Assembly (NCBI RefSeq): GCF_050003625.1
Contig: NC_134401.1
Coordinates: 71,266,632-71,330,631 of the forward strand
Source of the DNA: Haematobia irritans
Taxonomy: Eukaryota > Arthropoda > Insecta > Diptera > Muscidae
Reading direction: 5' to 3'
DNA length: 64,000 nt
Of the stretch, positions 21,008-32,105 are shown piece after piece. A program made the position numbers and the translations under genes. The notes beneath the pieces are model-generated. The model did no database searches, had not been told where the DNA came from, and saw only the letters and a program-made list of their open reading frames with translations. Position 1 is the stretch's first letter, and each line of letters begins with the position of its first letter.

Positions 21008-24000
21008 GTTGTTGTTGTTGTAACAGTTTATTGTGATCTCATCCATTTCATGTTATACGCTTGGTACATCAGCTTGTTGGCAGATCAAGGAACTCTGCGA
21101 CTAAGATGGGGTGTGTCCAGAGTGATCTGGTGGTAAGTCGGGTTGGTTTGGCTGGGCAAGAGAAAAGATGACGCGTGTCGTGTGGCCCTTGGTTGCAAAT
21201 TGGACAAACGTCAGCTACGCTGCTATCAATCACCGATAAGTAGGAATTGAGGCGGCTGCACTTGCCTGATCTTAATTGGGCCAAAACTACCCTAGTCTGC
21301 CGTGGGAGGTCTCTTTCCTCCGGTGCTATGGGCGGTGGTCGGACTCCAAGAACAGGATTAACCTTGTAGCTTCTCACCGCTTCAGCTACAGTATCCTCAT
21401 GAATCCTGTTCAAACCTGCCTGGTACGCTGCTTGATCTAGAGGCTCTCTTTTATAGCGCTGGATCTCGCGCTCTAGATTATGTATATCAACCCTTACGTT
21501 CCTGGGTGGTGGTTGTGTATCCATAAGATGGTGGTTTGGATGATTACTGCGATAACAACCCAGGAGATACTGCTTTGACAACATGTAGTTGTGTCTTCGC
21601 ACAGGGATGATCTTTGTCTCCACATAAAGGTGATCCAGGGGTGTGCTGCGGAGACACCAGTCGCAGTTCTAAGAGCAGCGTTCTGGCAGGTTTGTATGTT
21701 ATTCCACTGCGTATCACTGGTCTGCGGTGTCCACACTGGCGCTGCATAGTTTACCACTGACCGGCCAATTGCCTTATAAGTAGTTAGCAAGGTTTCTTTG
21801 TCCGCACCCCAAGTACTGCCGGCTAGTGACTTGAGGACCTTGTTTCTACCACGGAGCTTATTACAAATTGCAGTGGCATGGGCAGATGACCTAAAAAGGC
21901 TGTCGAATGTGACCCCAAGAATCTTGAGGTAATTTGTGGTCGGAATTATTACTCCATCGACTCTGATATTCAACTGCCTGCGCACTTCTGCCGTCCATGT
22001 AGTAAATAGTGTGGCTGAGGATTTGGTGGGGGATATCCTCAAGTTTCTCGCAGTGAAATAACTGGTAAGATTAGCTATGTAGACGTTCAACCGATCGCAA
22101 ATGTCATCAATATTGGGCCCAGATGCCAAGATTGTACAGTCATCCGCATATGATACAATCTCGACGCCGTCAGGAGGGGGTGGAATCGAGGACATGTAGA
22201 GGTTAAACAGTGCCGGAGATATCACCCCACCTTGGGGAACTCCCTGTTTAACTCTACGCGGTCTTGACTTTCTGTCCCTGAATTCCACGTACGGCTGGCG
22301 TCCACACATATAATTCAGCACCCAACGCTTCGCTCCTGCCGGTAGGGACGTATTCTCGATGTCCTCAAATAATGTGGCATGGTTGACCGTATCGAATGCT
22401 TTCGATAGGTCAAGCGCCACGAGGAACGTCCTGTGACACGGCCTGGGCTGGTTAAGTCCCTTATTAATATGTGTCGAAATGGCATGTAAGGCTGTTGTCG
22501 TACTATGTACTTTACGGAATCCATGTTGATGGTGGGCAGCTGGAAAATTCTCCACAAGGCTGGGGAGGAGTAATGCCTCAAGTGTCTTGGCTACTGGCGA
22601 AAGAAGGGATATCGGTCTGTACGATTCACCTTTGCTCGAATCTTTGCCCGGTTTCAGTAGTGGAATCACCCTTCCCATTTTCCAGACATCGGGTATAATG
22701 TGTGATTCCAAAGATAAATTGAGGAGTCTGGTCAGGTACTCAACTCCCAGTATTCCCAGATGCTTCAGCATTAGCATTGAAATTCCGTCAGGGCCCAGCG
22801 CCTTAGATGGTTTCGCGCTGTTGATGACATTGGTAACTTCGGCTGCAGTAAATTGTGGTGTGTCATCGGCTCGGAGACCACGTACACGACGGGTGGCTCT
22901 CCTTTTCGCTCTATCACTCTCGGGATGCTCGACAAACTGTCGGTTGAAGTATTTGGCGCACCTCTTCGGATCAGTCACAGTCACGTCGCCAAATGTGACT
23001 GAAATCCCATCATCCCTTGTGGAGGGGTTCGAGAGGGCTCTAACTGTTGACCACAATTTACCAGTTCCTGTTCCTAAGTTACATTGCTTCAGGTGCTCTA
23101 ACCAAGTGTTCCGCTTGTGCTCGTCGACTATCTTACTAATCTCTAGATTTAGTTCTCTGATTCTAGGATCAGCAGGGTTAGCACGACGGCGTTCATCACG
23201 CTCGTCTGCGAGTCCCGCCGCTTCGGCTGGGAAGTTGGGCCTCACCTGGCCAATTCGACCAGCGGGTATGAAGCGAGCGGCTGCTGCGTTGATGATGTCC
23301 CGGAACTCCCTCTGGGCAACATGAGCATGTGAGGGGGACGGGAGCTCACTGAAGCGGCGATCGGTATATTCTCTGAAGCCTTCCCAGTTGGCTTTCTTTT
23401 GATTAATAAACGTCCGGCGTTCAGAGGTTATGAAATCGGAGGGTCGGTTGATGGTGAGAATTATGGGGAGGTGGTCCGAACCCAATGAAATGACGGGTTG
23501 CCAGGAGACGTCATTTATCAGACCAGGCGATGCTAACGATAAATCTGGCGAACTGCTGCAGTCACCCATAATTCTCGTGGGGGCCTCTTCGTTCACCGTG
23601 CAAAATGTGGAGTCGTCTATCTGCTCTGCCAAAGCTATGCCCCTCTGGTCATTACCCAGGAGAGAATGCCAAAGTTCATGGTGGGCATTAAAATCTCCTA
23701 GAACCAATCGGTTATGCCCGCTCAACAACCACTCAATGTTTGGGCTATAACCAGGAGCACAGCTACCAACCGGCGGTATGTACACATTGTATAGCTCTAT
23801 CTCGGCAGCCCCACACTTAACTGCTACCCCCATACATTCCATGTACGGGTCATTAGTGTCTAGCACAAGCGTGATAGGTATATACTGCACGGAACGGTGT
23901 AATATGAAAGCCAGGCCACCACCTCCATTTCTTGTGCGATCCTTCCGTAGGACATTGTACCCATCACAATGTCGTAGGCTGCAGGTGGGATTCAGCTTTG

Positions 24001-24556
24001 TTTCCTGGATCGCCGCGACCCTTATCCTTTTCCGATTCATAAAGTCTACGATCTCACTAATCTTACCACGGAGCCCGTTGCAATTAAATTGCAAAAATGA
24101 TGCACTCTCCGGAACTGGTACAACAATATTCGGTGTAAGATGCTGCGGCGGAGAATATTGTTGTGCGGGAGAAGTCGGTGGGGTCACATAATCAGATGAC
24201 CCACTGCTGCTGTCATTGGCACAGCATCCTGCCACGAAGTCAGTTTGACTATACTCCCGCAGCGATGTTAGGCCGGAGCAGTTCCGGAAGTGCACCCATT
24301 CCATGGACCGGTTACACCTCACCGAAACCGAGCGATGGTGAATTCGATTTCGGCAGACGGCACAGTACCATGGTCCGGGTTTTCTTCTATCCCGGCTCGG
24401 ACCAGAAGCAGGCGGAGAAGGCTCCCCGGGATGCACCTTCTCCAACACGAAAAAACGGACGAGACAACACGTACACTGAGGTGGCAGCCGCTGGCCGATG
24501 GCTGGTATCCATCGGGTCAATCCGGTGCGTAGAACCCGCCGCCGTGGGATTGATTA
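21008..24556 (-). mobile_element. Single-ORF LINE with (CAA)n tail, nearly intact
   Basis: Minus-strand LINE of about 3.55 kb. Its 3' end is an ACAACAACAACAACAA run at 21008-21022 instead of poly(A). TTCTTTATT at 20999-21007 and TTCCTTATT at 24557-24565 could be a 9-bp target-site duplication with one mismatch. G+C content and codon use are clearly higher than in the flanks, and only one frameshift is seen, so it is among the youngest insertions here. It lies beside or within the plus-strand Jockey-type element at 20975. I do not see that element resume on the right. Confidence 0.8.
21069..24520 (-). pseudogene. LINE ORF: PHD-like finger, endonuclease, RT, C-terminal zinc finger
   Basis: About 1,150 codons in two frames: 24520 to about 21645, then a 1-nt shift into the frame ending at 21069. 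Residues about 49-95 form a Cys/His cluster (YCAVCRNRIHH ... VRCNRSMEWVHFRNCSGL) like the PHD-type finger at the start of some insect LINE ORFs. Endonuclease: FLQFNCNGLRGK, AIQETKL, LGDFNAHHELWHS and LGSDHLPI. RT: PDGISMLMLKHLG, YRPISLLSPVAKTLE, HGFRKVHSTTTALH, VALDLSKAFDTVNH, QGVPQGGVISPALFNLY and IVSYADDCTIL, with all catalytic Asp residues present. The second frame adds CPICNQGPHDTRHLFSCPA, a CCHC finger. There is no RNase H and no separate ORF1. It looks related to Jockey/I-group LINEs; I cannot name the clade. Confidence 0.88.
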
Positions 24557-24565
24557 TTCCTTATT

Positions 24566-24849
24566 AAATGCATTCCTATACAACAATATTAAAATCTTAT
24601 AATTATAGTATAGGATTATTAATTTTAATAACACATTTGATTATCGTAGTAGTTTTAAAATAAGTACAATTAAACTAAAAGCAATTTAACAAAGGGAGAG
24701 AACATAAGAAAAATATGTTTGTTTATCACAATTAACATAACATTATGAGAAAAATAAAAAGATAAAATAAAATATATACAAAAGATAATAAATAAATAAA
24801 AAAAATAATAACAATAAGAAAATGATAGTAAATCAAAAACACATTTTAT
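24566..24849. other. AT-rich spacer
   Basis: Very AT-rich, low-complexity DNA. No gene, TIR or shared repeat recognised. Confidence 0.4.
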
Positions 24850-25048
24850 TAACTTCAATTATTCTGAAAATATACAGTAATCAGTCGTTTGAAACTGAAA
24901 GCGTTGGTGGTGATTTGCAGTTTATTTGGCAGTCTATTCCAGAGTCGTATGGCTTATATGTGATATTGCCATTCTGATACCAACGTTCGATATCTTATAT
25001 GAATAATCTTTTTTCCCCTGTTGGACCTGGCAAAAGGTAACCTCTCAA
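24850..25048 (-). pseudogene. LINE RT C-terminal fragment (minus strand)
   Basis: Reading on the minus strand gives PFARSNRGKKIIHIRYRTL, then VSEWQYHI, a stop, and AIRLWNRLPNKLQITTNAF with SFKRLITVYF. This is the last segment of a Jockey-type RT protein (FARSN..., ...VRLWN.LP...). It is the same protein family as the plus-strand fragment starting at 25090, so two LINE tails meet end to end. Confidence 0.65.
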
Positions 25049-25089
25049 ATAGGTATTTTTGGTAACTTTAAGTTTAATGTCTGGTGTAA

Positions 25090-25530
25090 TAAAACAAGCG
25101 TCTTTGTGTTACATAAGTTACAGACGTTGACGCATTTGCCTATAAGGGTACTTTTGGCAAAAAGTTACGTAATGCCAGTTATATTGTACGGCTGCGAGCT
25201 GTGATGCGGCATGCAATCGTTAAGCTGAATTTGGCATTCAATAACATAATTAGGTACGTTTATGGTTTGGGGCGATTTGACCACGTATCCGCAGGCTTTT
25301 ATATGGGATGGATCTTGACGGATTGGTTAATTTTAGGCTTATGTTGTTTCTCCATCGGATAATTTATTCACACGAACCATTTTATTTATATGCTAGGATA
25401 CGGTTTGCTAGGTCTAATAAGAGAAACATTATTGTTCCAATTCGGTATCAAAGTCATGTTTCAGATTGCCACTTCTACATAAATGCAGTACGCCTCTGAA
25501 ATATATTATTCCACGACATTAAACTGACAA
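25090..25530 (+). pseudogene. LINE RT C-terminal fragment (plus strand, duplication copy 1)
   Basis: Plus-strand C-terminus of a Jockey-type ORF2: VTDVDA, LAKSYVMPVILYGCEL in shifted frames, LNLAFNNIIRYVYG, RFDHVS, MDLDGLVNFRLMLFLHRII, YARIRFARSNKRNIIVPIR, then FYINAVRLWN (shifted) before the 3' flank. It contains several frameshifts. The left edge of the 3.9-kb tandem duplication (25176) falls inside it. Confidence 0.7.
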
Positions 25531-25538
25531 GCAACACA

Positions 25539-25920
25539 GTGCAATTTAAAAAAAAAGTTTATTTGATCATTATTCAAATGTACAACAACTATAGTAAATT
25601 AAAATCACTTTTATTTTTTTATTTATTGCTATTTATCTCAATTTTTTCTATTTATATATTCATCTCTGTTTTATATATTAATTCATTCATTAATTTTTTT
25701 ACTTTAATTTATTTATACAATTTATTTTTTCGTTTTTGTGTTTTTATTTTTTACTCAAACAAAAAAATTGTAATATTTAATTTAATTTGTGTTTTTATGT
25801 TCAAATCATTTTATTTTAAATCATTTTATTATACAAGGATGTTATTGTTGGACACTAAATGCCTGTACTGTAATTATAAGAATTAATTCTTTTTGTGCAG
25901 GTTATTAAAATACACAATAT
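25539..25920. repeat. AT-rich low-complexity tract (copy 1)
   Basis: T-rich sequence following the LINE C-terminus, with TTTATTTTTT and ATTCATTCATTAATT runs. The long open frames here are hydrophobic translation noise (Phe/Ile/Tyr-rich), not a membrane protein gene. The second copy is at 29473-29815. Confidence 0.5.
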
Positions 25921-25931
25921 AATAAATAAAT

Positions 25932-26008
25932 GTGGTATCACAATGGACTGAATAGTCTAAGTGAGCCTGAAAATAAATCGGGCTGCAGCTTTAACCTAAC
26001 CTAACCTA
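25932..26008 (+). mobile_element. LOA/SINE tail relic (copy 1)
   Basis: TGTGGTATCACAATGGACTG, AATAGTCTAAGTGAGCCTG, CGGGCTGCAGC and (TAACC)3 on the plus strand, the same 3' tail as the SINE at 38931 and the LOA-type LINE. The CTGAAAATAAATCGG spacer variant resembles the LOA version. No target-site duplication is visible. Confidence 0.8.
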
Positions 26009-26740
26009 AGTGGTTTCGTAGTAGGACATATAGTGCTTACGACTTCCACTTACTGCGTAAGGGGTATGTAATTAGGAAGAACTCAAAAAGTTGCTAGAAT
26101 AAAAAAATGTGAACTCTATATTCCAAGTCAATTTAACTTTATTTTAGTCCATGGAATTATTATGTTTGGAGAAAGTTTCCTTTATTTTTTGCGTACGTTA
26201 GTTGAATGAACTAAAACACGGGAAAAAATTATACACAAATGAACAAATGAATAGAATTATTTCTTTGAAATTGTAAATTTTGTACAAATGCGCCAATCGT
26301 GGTCTAAAGGCATTCATGCAATTTTGAACTCCAACAACAAAATTTTCTTTAACAAGTGAAAAAAATAAATTACGTCAAATAATTTTTTTTGAATTTGTCG
26401 AAAAATATTTACTTATTTTTGTGATATCGGCGTGACGTCAGCGTTTGTAATATTGTTTCGTTACAATTTTCTAAAAATAATATAAATTTTATAAAATTAA
26501 CCAAACTGTAGGCAAAATTGTTTTTTTAATTTATTTTTTTTTTTGTTCAGTTTAATAACAGTTTCTTTGGACATAAATCATTTTTGTATTGACTATTATA
26601 TCTTTACCAGAGGTAAGTCTGAAAATAATTAAATAAAATATGGAGGGTTTTCTTCCAGAAATTTAAAGCGATTAAATGTCTAGAAGACATATAAAACTAG
26701 GTTAAAAAATATGTTTACATTAATTCTTTTATTTATTTGT
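26009..26740. other. Unassigned, intron-like AT-rich sequence (copy 1)
   Basis: No ORF or repeat recognised. A donor-like CCAGAGGTAAGTCTG at about 26609-26622 precedes the exon-like segment at 26745, so this may be intronic DNA of a displaced gene piece. Confidence 0.35.
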
Positions 26741-26744
26741 ATAG

Positions 26745-26899
26745 ATGAGAACATATCACGGCAATTCAAAATGATGGCAGTTTTGAAACAATTGGTAAAT
26801 AAAAATATTAATGTTAGTCCCCCAATCGATTTTCCAGTGAAATCCTCCGAGAATGTGGAAACATTAAATTTAAAAATTGCGGACGATGTCGATAAATAT
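26745..26899 (+). pseudogene. Exon-like segment, DUF4806-like (copy 1)
   Basis: A 155-nt open stretch with a TTTATTTGTATAG acceptor before it and GTAAGTAC after it, so it looks like a real internal exon. It reads ENISRQFKMMAVLKQLVNKN, then INVSPPIDFPVKSSENVETL and NLKIADDVDKY. The coiled N-part followed by FPVKS.E.VETLN resembles the start of the DUF4806 domain seen in many fly proteins, though I could not test this. No partner exons were found nearby, so it is probably a captured or stranded gene piece. Confidence 0.45.
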
Positions 26900-27439
26900 G
26901 TAAGTACTTTATAGTGATTTAAAAATCATCAAAATTTCTAAAACGTCATACAATCCATCATGTCATTATTTAGGTGACTACACCCAGAAAAGGAATATGA
27001 GTAGCATGTTACCTTTATAGCAAAAATATTCTTTTCTCGTACAACATAATATGGATTGCGTACAAAATTCTAATTAAAACATTTGTCCACAATAGCAGTG
27101 GATAACAGATATAAGAAAGTTGAAAAACGTCTTCTGATATGTTTATTTCATTTTCTTTCACTCTCGTCGCTTTTTAACGTCTGCCTCCGATGATCCAGAA
27201 AAAATATTAAATTTGATGCGGATGATGTGAAGATTTACTTCTCATCTAATAGCTCCTAAAAGATGACCTAAATCGCTTTGGGGACAGGTATATGATTAAT
27301 TTAATGGATTTAATGGATCAGAGGAAATACAAACATATGCGATTAACCAGGTTCAGGTCCACTAAAGTTACTTAAATTTAATGTTAATGTAAATAAGTCT
27401 ACGCTTTTGATATTCGTATTTTAAACTAAATTTTAATAA

Positions 27440-28075
27440 TCACATTACTACGATGGTGAAGAAGGCCTTTCAGACTCTCTGACGGAAGAAGTTATAAAAC
27501 TTCTCAAAGATAACAACATTTCGGAATATTTTCTAAAGAAAATTTCCCTTGGTGTTAAAATTTTATGTGAGATTGACGAATGCTACAATAAAATCTTTCA
27601 AGTTTTGCGTGAAAATAATTTCAGTTCTTTACACACGATCCGAAGAACAAAAGCTTTTAAAGTCATAATCCATGGATTGGATAATAAAACAGACACTGAA
27701 GTGAAAATGAACTAACTTCTCTCGGTTTAAAAAGTAGTTACGTCAAAGTTGTAAAAAAGACCATTGAACAATATGTTGACACTTTGTATATCGTCCACTT
27801 TTAAAGAGGTTCGATAAAAATGAGCGAACTGAGAACTAATTTTCGTTCTCTCTTTCGTGTAATTATTAAATGGGAATTCCAGAAAAAAAAAATAAAAACA
27901 AACCTGTCCAATACCACAAATGCCAAATGTTTGGTCATGGCGAAAAGAAATACAATGTAAAAGCAAGGTGTGCAAACTGTGCGGGGAGACAAAACAATTT
28001 ACTGCGATTCAGCATCCAAATTTCAGTACACAAACTGCAGACAAAATCACAAATCTACTGATCCATCATGTCAAA
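27440..28075 (+). pseudogene. Jockey-type gag (ORF1) fragment with zinc knuckles (copy 1)
   Basis: Decayed ORF1: LSDSLTEEVIKLLKDNNISE, YFLKKISLGVKILCEID and AFKVIIHGLDNKTDTEVKMN (the F.V.I.GL pattern of LINE gag proteins), followed by stops. After about 150 bp come cysteine knuckles: VQYHKCQMFGHGEKKYNVKARC with the first Cys changed to Tyr, then NCAG and, in a shifted frame, DSASKFQYTNCRQNHKSTDPSC. It would have bound the element RNA. There are at least three frame disruptions. Confidence 0.7.
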
Positions 28076-28209
28076 CATTAGGGCCCACCACATTAAGGCC
28101 CACCATGGCAGAAATCGAACAGCAAAATTCTCCACAAATTCGGACAAATTTACTATTATTCACCCTCTCGAACAAACTTTTATTCCGACATCTTCCCGAA
28201 TGAGCCGTT

Positions 28210-29087
28210 CCACCCAGGACTTGACACTTACGAATGCACCGTAACTGATATCTTCACCGAAGGTTATAAATTTCATCGGATCTTTTACCAGTTGAATTCT
28301 CTATATCAGCTTCGAATCAACCTACGGATATTTTGAAATTCGATTTCTGTCGAGCTAACTGGTCAAGTATTGGAAAGCATATTGACGCACACACTCCAGC
28401 TGAGAATGTAGTTATAGGCCCGAAAATAGACATAGACATACATGTTGAATATTTCACTACCACACTTTTGGATGCAGTTAGAAGTGTAGTTCCATATAGG
28501 GCCTCAAGGCGTCCTATGCTACCTGCTTATATTTTAGACCTTAGATATAGAATGGATTGGAATAGGTACAGGCAAACTCATGATCATGTGGAAATTTTTC
28601 TGCTTAGAAATAGGCAGTGGAATAATATGTTGCAGAAACTGGATCGCGGTTCAAAGCCGTTTTGGAATGTAAGTAGAATTTTGCGGAAGAAAGTTTCATA
28701 CTGTCACTCTCTACTGTCAAGAGAGGATGTTTTAGTTACCGCTGTGGACAAAGCAAACACATTTGCCAAGACTTTTTGTTACAACCATAGGATTTCGGAA
28801 AATCTTGGAAACTCTCAACACGAGGAACTTGTAGACAGCTGTGTGAATGAGTTTAATTAATTAAGGATTATAACACCAGACGACGAGCTAATTACTGATG
28901 TTGAGACTATCCTATCTAATCTCAAGAAGAAAAGGTCGTGTGGATTAGATGAGGTTAATAATGAGATGCTTTTGAGCGCACATGGGAAAAGTCTTGAAAA
29001 AAATTTAAAACAAAAAATTTCTAAGATCTTGGCCGATAAAAGAATTTTACCGAAAATCCTTTATCCATAATAAACAGGAACTCATTG
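28210..29087 (+). pseudogene. Jockey-type ORF2 linker and RT start (copy 1)
   Basis: The open frame 28333-28860 (FDFCRANWSSIGKHI to ELVDSCVNEFN) is the endonuclease-RT linker of a Jockey-type ORF2: AVRSVVPYRA, ILDLRYRMDWNRYRQT and SKPFWNVSRILRKK. A stop follows at about 28860. The frame then continues ITPDDELITDVETILSNLKK, KRSCGLDEVNNEMLL (the start of RT) and ISKILADKRILPKIL before the duplication join. No catalytic residues remain. Confidence 0.75.
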
Positions 29088-29088
29088 T

Positions 29089-29472
29089 CAGTTATATTGT
29101 ACGGCTGCGAGCTGTGATGCGGCATGCAATCGTTAAGCTGAATTTGGCATTCAATAACATAATTAGGTACGTTTATGGTTTGGGGCGATTTGACCACGTA
29201 TCCGCAGGCTTTTATATGGGATGGATCTTGACGGATTGCTTAATTTTAGGCTTATGTTGTTTCTCCATCGGATAATTTATTCACACGAACCATTTTATTT
29301 ATATGCTAGGATACGGTTTGCTAGGTCTAATAAGAGAAACATTATTGTTCCAATTCGGTATCAAAGTCATGTTTCAGATTGCCACTTCTACATAAATGCA
29401 GTACGCCTCTGAAATATATTATTCCACGACATTAAACTGACAAGCAACACAGTGCAATTTAAAAAAAAGTTT
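29089..29472 (+). pseudogene. LINE RT C-terminal fragment (duplication copy 2)
   Basis: Repeat of 25176-25560, starting abruptly at the duplication join. Contains MDLDGLLNFRLMLFLHRII (V to L against copy 1) and YARIRFARSNKRN. Placed directly after the RT start at 28860-29087, it mimics a LINE with the catalytic core deleted. Confidence 0.85.
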
Positions 29473-29827
29473 ATTTGATCATTATTCAAATGTACAACAA
29501 CTATAGTAAATTAAAATCACTTTTATTTTTTTATTTATTGCTATTTATCTCAATTTTTTCTATTTATATATTCATCTCTGTTTTATATATTAATTCATTC
29601 ATTAATTTTTTTACTTTAATTTATTTATACAATTTATTTTTTCGTTTTTGTGTTTTTATTTTTTACTCAAATAAAAAAATTGTAATATTTAATTTAATTT
29701 GTGTTTTTATGTTCAAATCATTTTATTATACAAGGATGTTATTGTTGGACACTAAATGCCTGTACTGTAATTATAAGAATTAATTCTTTTTGTGCAGGTT
29801 ATTAAAATACACAATATAATAAATAAA

Positions 29828-29904
29828 TGTGGTATCACAATGGACTGAATAGTCTAAGTGAGCCTGAAAATAAATCGGGCTGCAGCTTTAACCTAACCTA
29901 ACCT
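29828..29904 (+). mobile_element. LOA/SINE tail relic (copy 2)
   Basis: Second copy of the tail at 25932-26008, created by the tandem duplication and not by independent retroposition. Confidence 0.85.
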
Positions 29905-30640
29905 AAGTGGTTTCGTAGTAGGACATATAGTGCTTACGACTTCCACTTACTGCGTAAGGGGTATGTAATTAGGAAGAACTCAAAAAGTTGCTAGAATAAA
30001 AAAAATGTGAACTCTATATTCCAAGTCAATTTAACTTTATTTTAGTCCATGGAATTATTATGTTTGGAGAAAGTTTCCTTTATTTTTTGCGTACGTTAGT
30101 TGAATGAACTAAAACACGGGAAAAAATTATACACAAATGAACAAATGAATAGAATTATTTCTTTGAAATTGTAAATTTTGTACAAATGCGCCAATCGTGG
30201 TCTAAAGGCATTCATGCAATTTTGAACTCCAACAACAAAATTTTCTTTAACAAGTGAAAAAAATAAATTACGTCAAATAATTTTTTTTGAATTTGTCGAA
30301 AAATATTTACTTATTTTTGTGATATCGGCGTGACGTCAGCGTTTGTAATATTGTTTCGTTACAATTTTCTAAAAATAATATAAATTTTATAAAATTAACC
30401 AAACTGTAGGCAAAATTGTTTTTTTAATTTATTTTTTTTTGTTCAGTTTAATAACAGTTTCTTTGGACATAAATCATTTTTGTATTGACTATTATATCTT
30501 TACCAGAGGTAAGTCTGAAAATAATTAAATAAAATATGGAGGGTTTTCTTCCAGAAATTTAAAGCGATTAAATGTCTAGAAGACATATAAAACTAGGTTA
30601 AAAAATATGTTTACATTAATTCTTTTATTTATTTGTATAG

Positions 30641-30795
30641 ATGAGAACATATCACGGCAATTCAAAATGATGGCAGTTTTGAAACAATTGGTAAATAAAA
30701 ATATTAATGTTAGTCCCCCAATCGATTTTCCAGTGAAATCCTCCGAGAATGTGGAAACATTAAATTTAAAAATTGCGGACGATGTCGATAAATAT
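30641..30795 (+). pseudogene. Exon-like segment, DUF4806-like (copy 2)
   Basis: Exact structural copy of 26745-26899, with the same acceptor (TTTGTATAG), the same 155-nt length and the same GTAAGTAC donor. No difference in the predicted residues. Confidence 0.45.
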
Positions 30796-31335
30796 GTAAG
30801 TACTTTATAGTGATTTAAAAATCATCAAAATTTCTAAAACGTCATACAATCCATCATGTCATTATTTAGGTGACTACACCCAGAAAAGGAATATGAGTAG
30901 CATGTTACCTTTATAGCAAAAATATTCTTTTCTCGTACAACATAATATGGATTGCGTACAAAATTCTAATTAAAACATTTGTCCACAATAGCAGTGGATA
31001 ACAGATATAAGAAAGTTGAAAAACGTCTTCTGATATGTTTATTTCATTTTCTTTCACTCTCGTCGCTTTTTAACGTCTGCCTCCGATGATCCAGAAAAAA
31101 TATTAAATTTGATGCGGATGATGTGAAGATTTACTTCTCATCTAATAGCTCCTAAAAGATGACCTAAATCGCTTTGGGGACAGGTATATGATTAATTTAA
31201 TGGATTTAATGGATCAGAGGAAATACAAACATATGCGATTAACCAGGTTCAGGTCCACTAAAGTTACTTAAATTTAATGTTAATGTAAATAAGTCTACGC
31301 TTTTGATATTCGTATTTTAAACTAAATTTTAATAA

Positions 31336-31971
31336 TCACATTACCACGATGGTGAAGAAGGCCTTTCAGACTCTCTGACGGAAGAAGTTATAAAACTTCT
31401 CAAAGATAACAACATTTCGGAATATTTTCTAAAGAAAATTTCCCTTGGTGTTAAAATTTTATGTGAGATTGACGAATGCTACAATAAAATCTTTCAAGTT
31501 TTGCGTGAAAATAATTTCAGTTCTTTACACACGATCCGAAGAACAAAAGCTTTTAAAGTCATAATCCATGGATTGGATAATAAAACAGACACTGAAGTGA
31601 AAATGAACTAACTTCTCTCGGTTTAAAAAGTAGTTACGTCAAAGTTGTAAAAAAGACCATTGAACAATATGTTGACACTTTGTATATCGTCCACTTTTAA
31701 AGAGGTTCGATAAAAATGAGCGAACTGAGAACTAATTTTCGTTCTCTCTTTCGTGTAATTATTAAATGGGAATTCCAGAAAAAAAAAATAAAAACAAACC
31801 TGTCCAATACCACAAATGCCAAATGTTTGGTCATGGCGAAAAGAAATACAATGTAAAAGCAAGGTGTGCAAACTGTGCGGGGAGACAAAACAATTTACTG
31901 CGATTCAGCATCCAAATTTCAGTACACAAACTGCAGACAAAATCACAAATCTACTGATCCATCATGTCAAA
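31336..31971 (+). pseudogene. Jockey-type gag fragment (copy 2)
   Basis: Duplicate of 27440-28075 with identical frame breaks. One substitution is visible near 31344 (ATTACC against ATTACT). Confidence 0.75.
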
Positions 31972-32105
31972 CATTAGGGCCCACCACATTAAGGCCCACC
32001 ATGGCAGAAATCGAACAGCAAAATTCTCCACAAATTCGGACAAATTTACTATTATTCACCCTCTCGAACAAACTTTTATTCCGACATCTTCCCGAATGAG
32101 CCGTT

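Noticed and set aside
25539..25886. Hydrophobic 115-codon ORF
   Set aside because: T-rich low-complexity DNA downstream of a LINE end. Phe/Ile/Tyr composition follows from base composition.
26985..27060. A third CACCCAG-type terminus (CACCCAGAAAAGG)
   Set aside because: No complementary end ending CTGGGTG was found within 3 kb. Only seven or so bases are informative.
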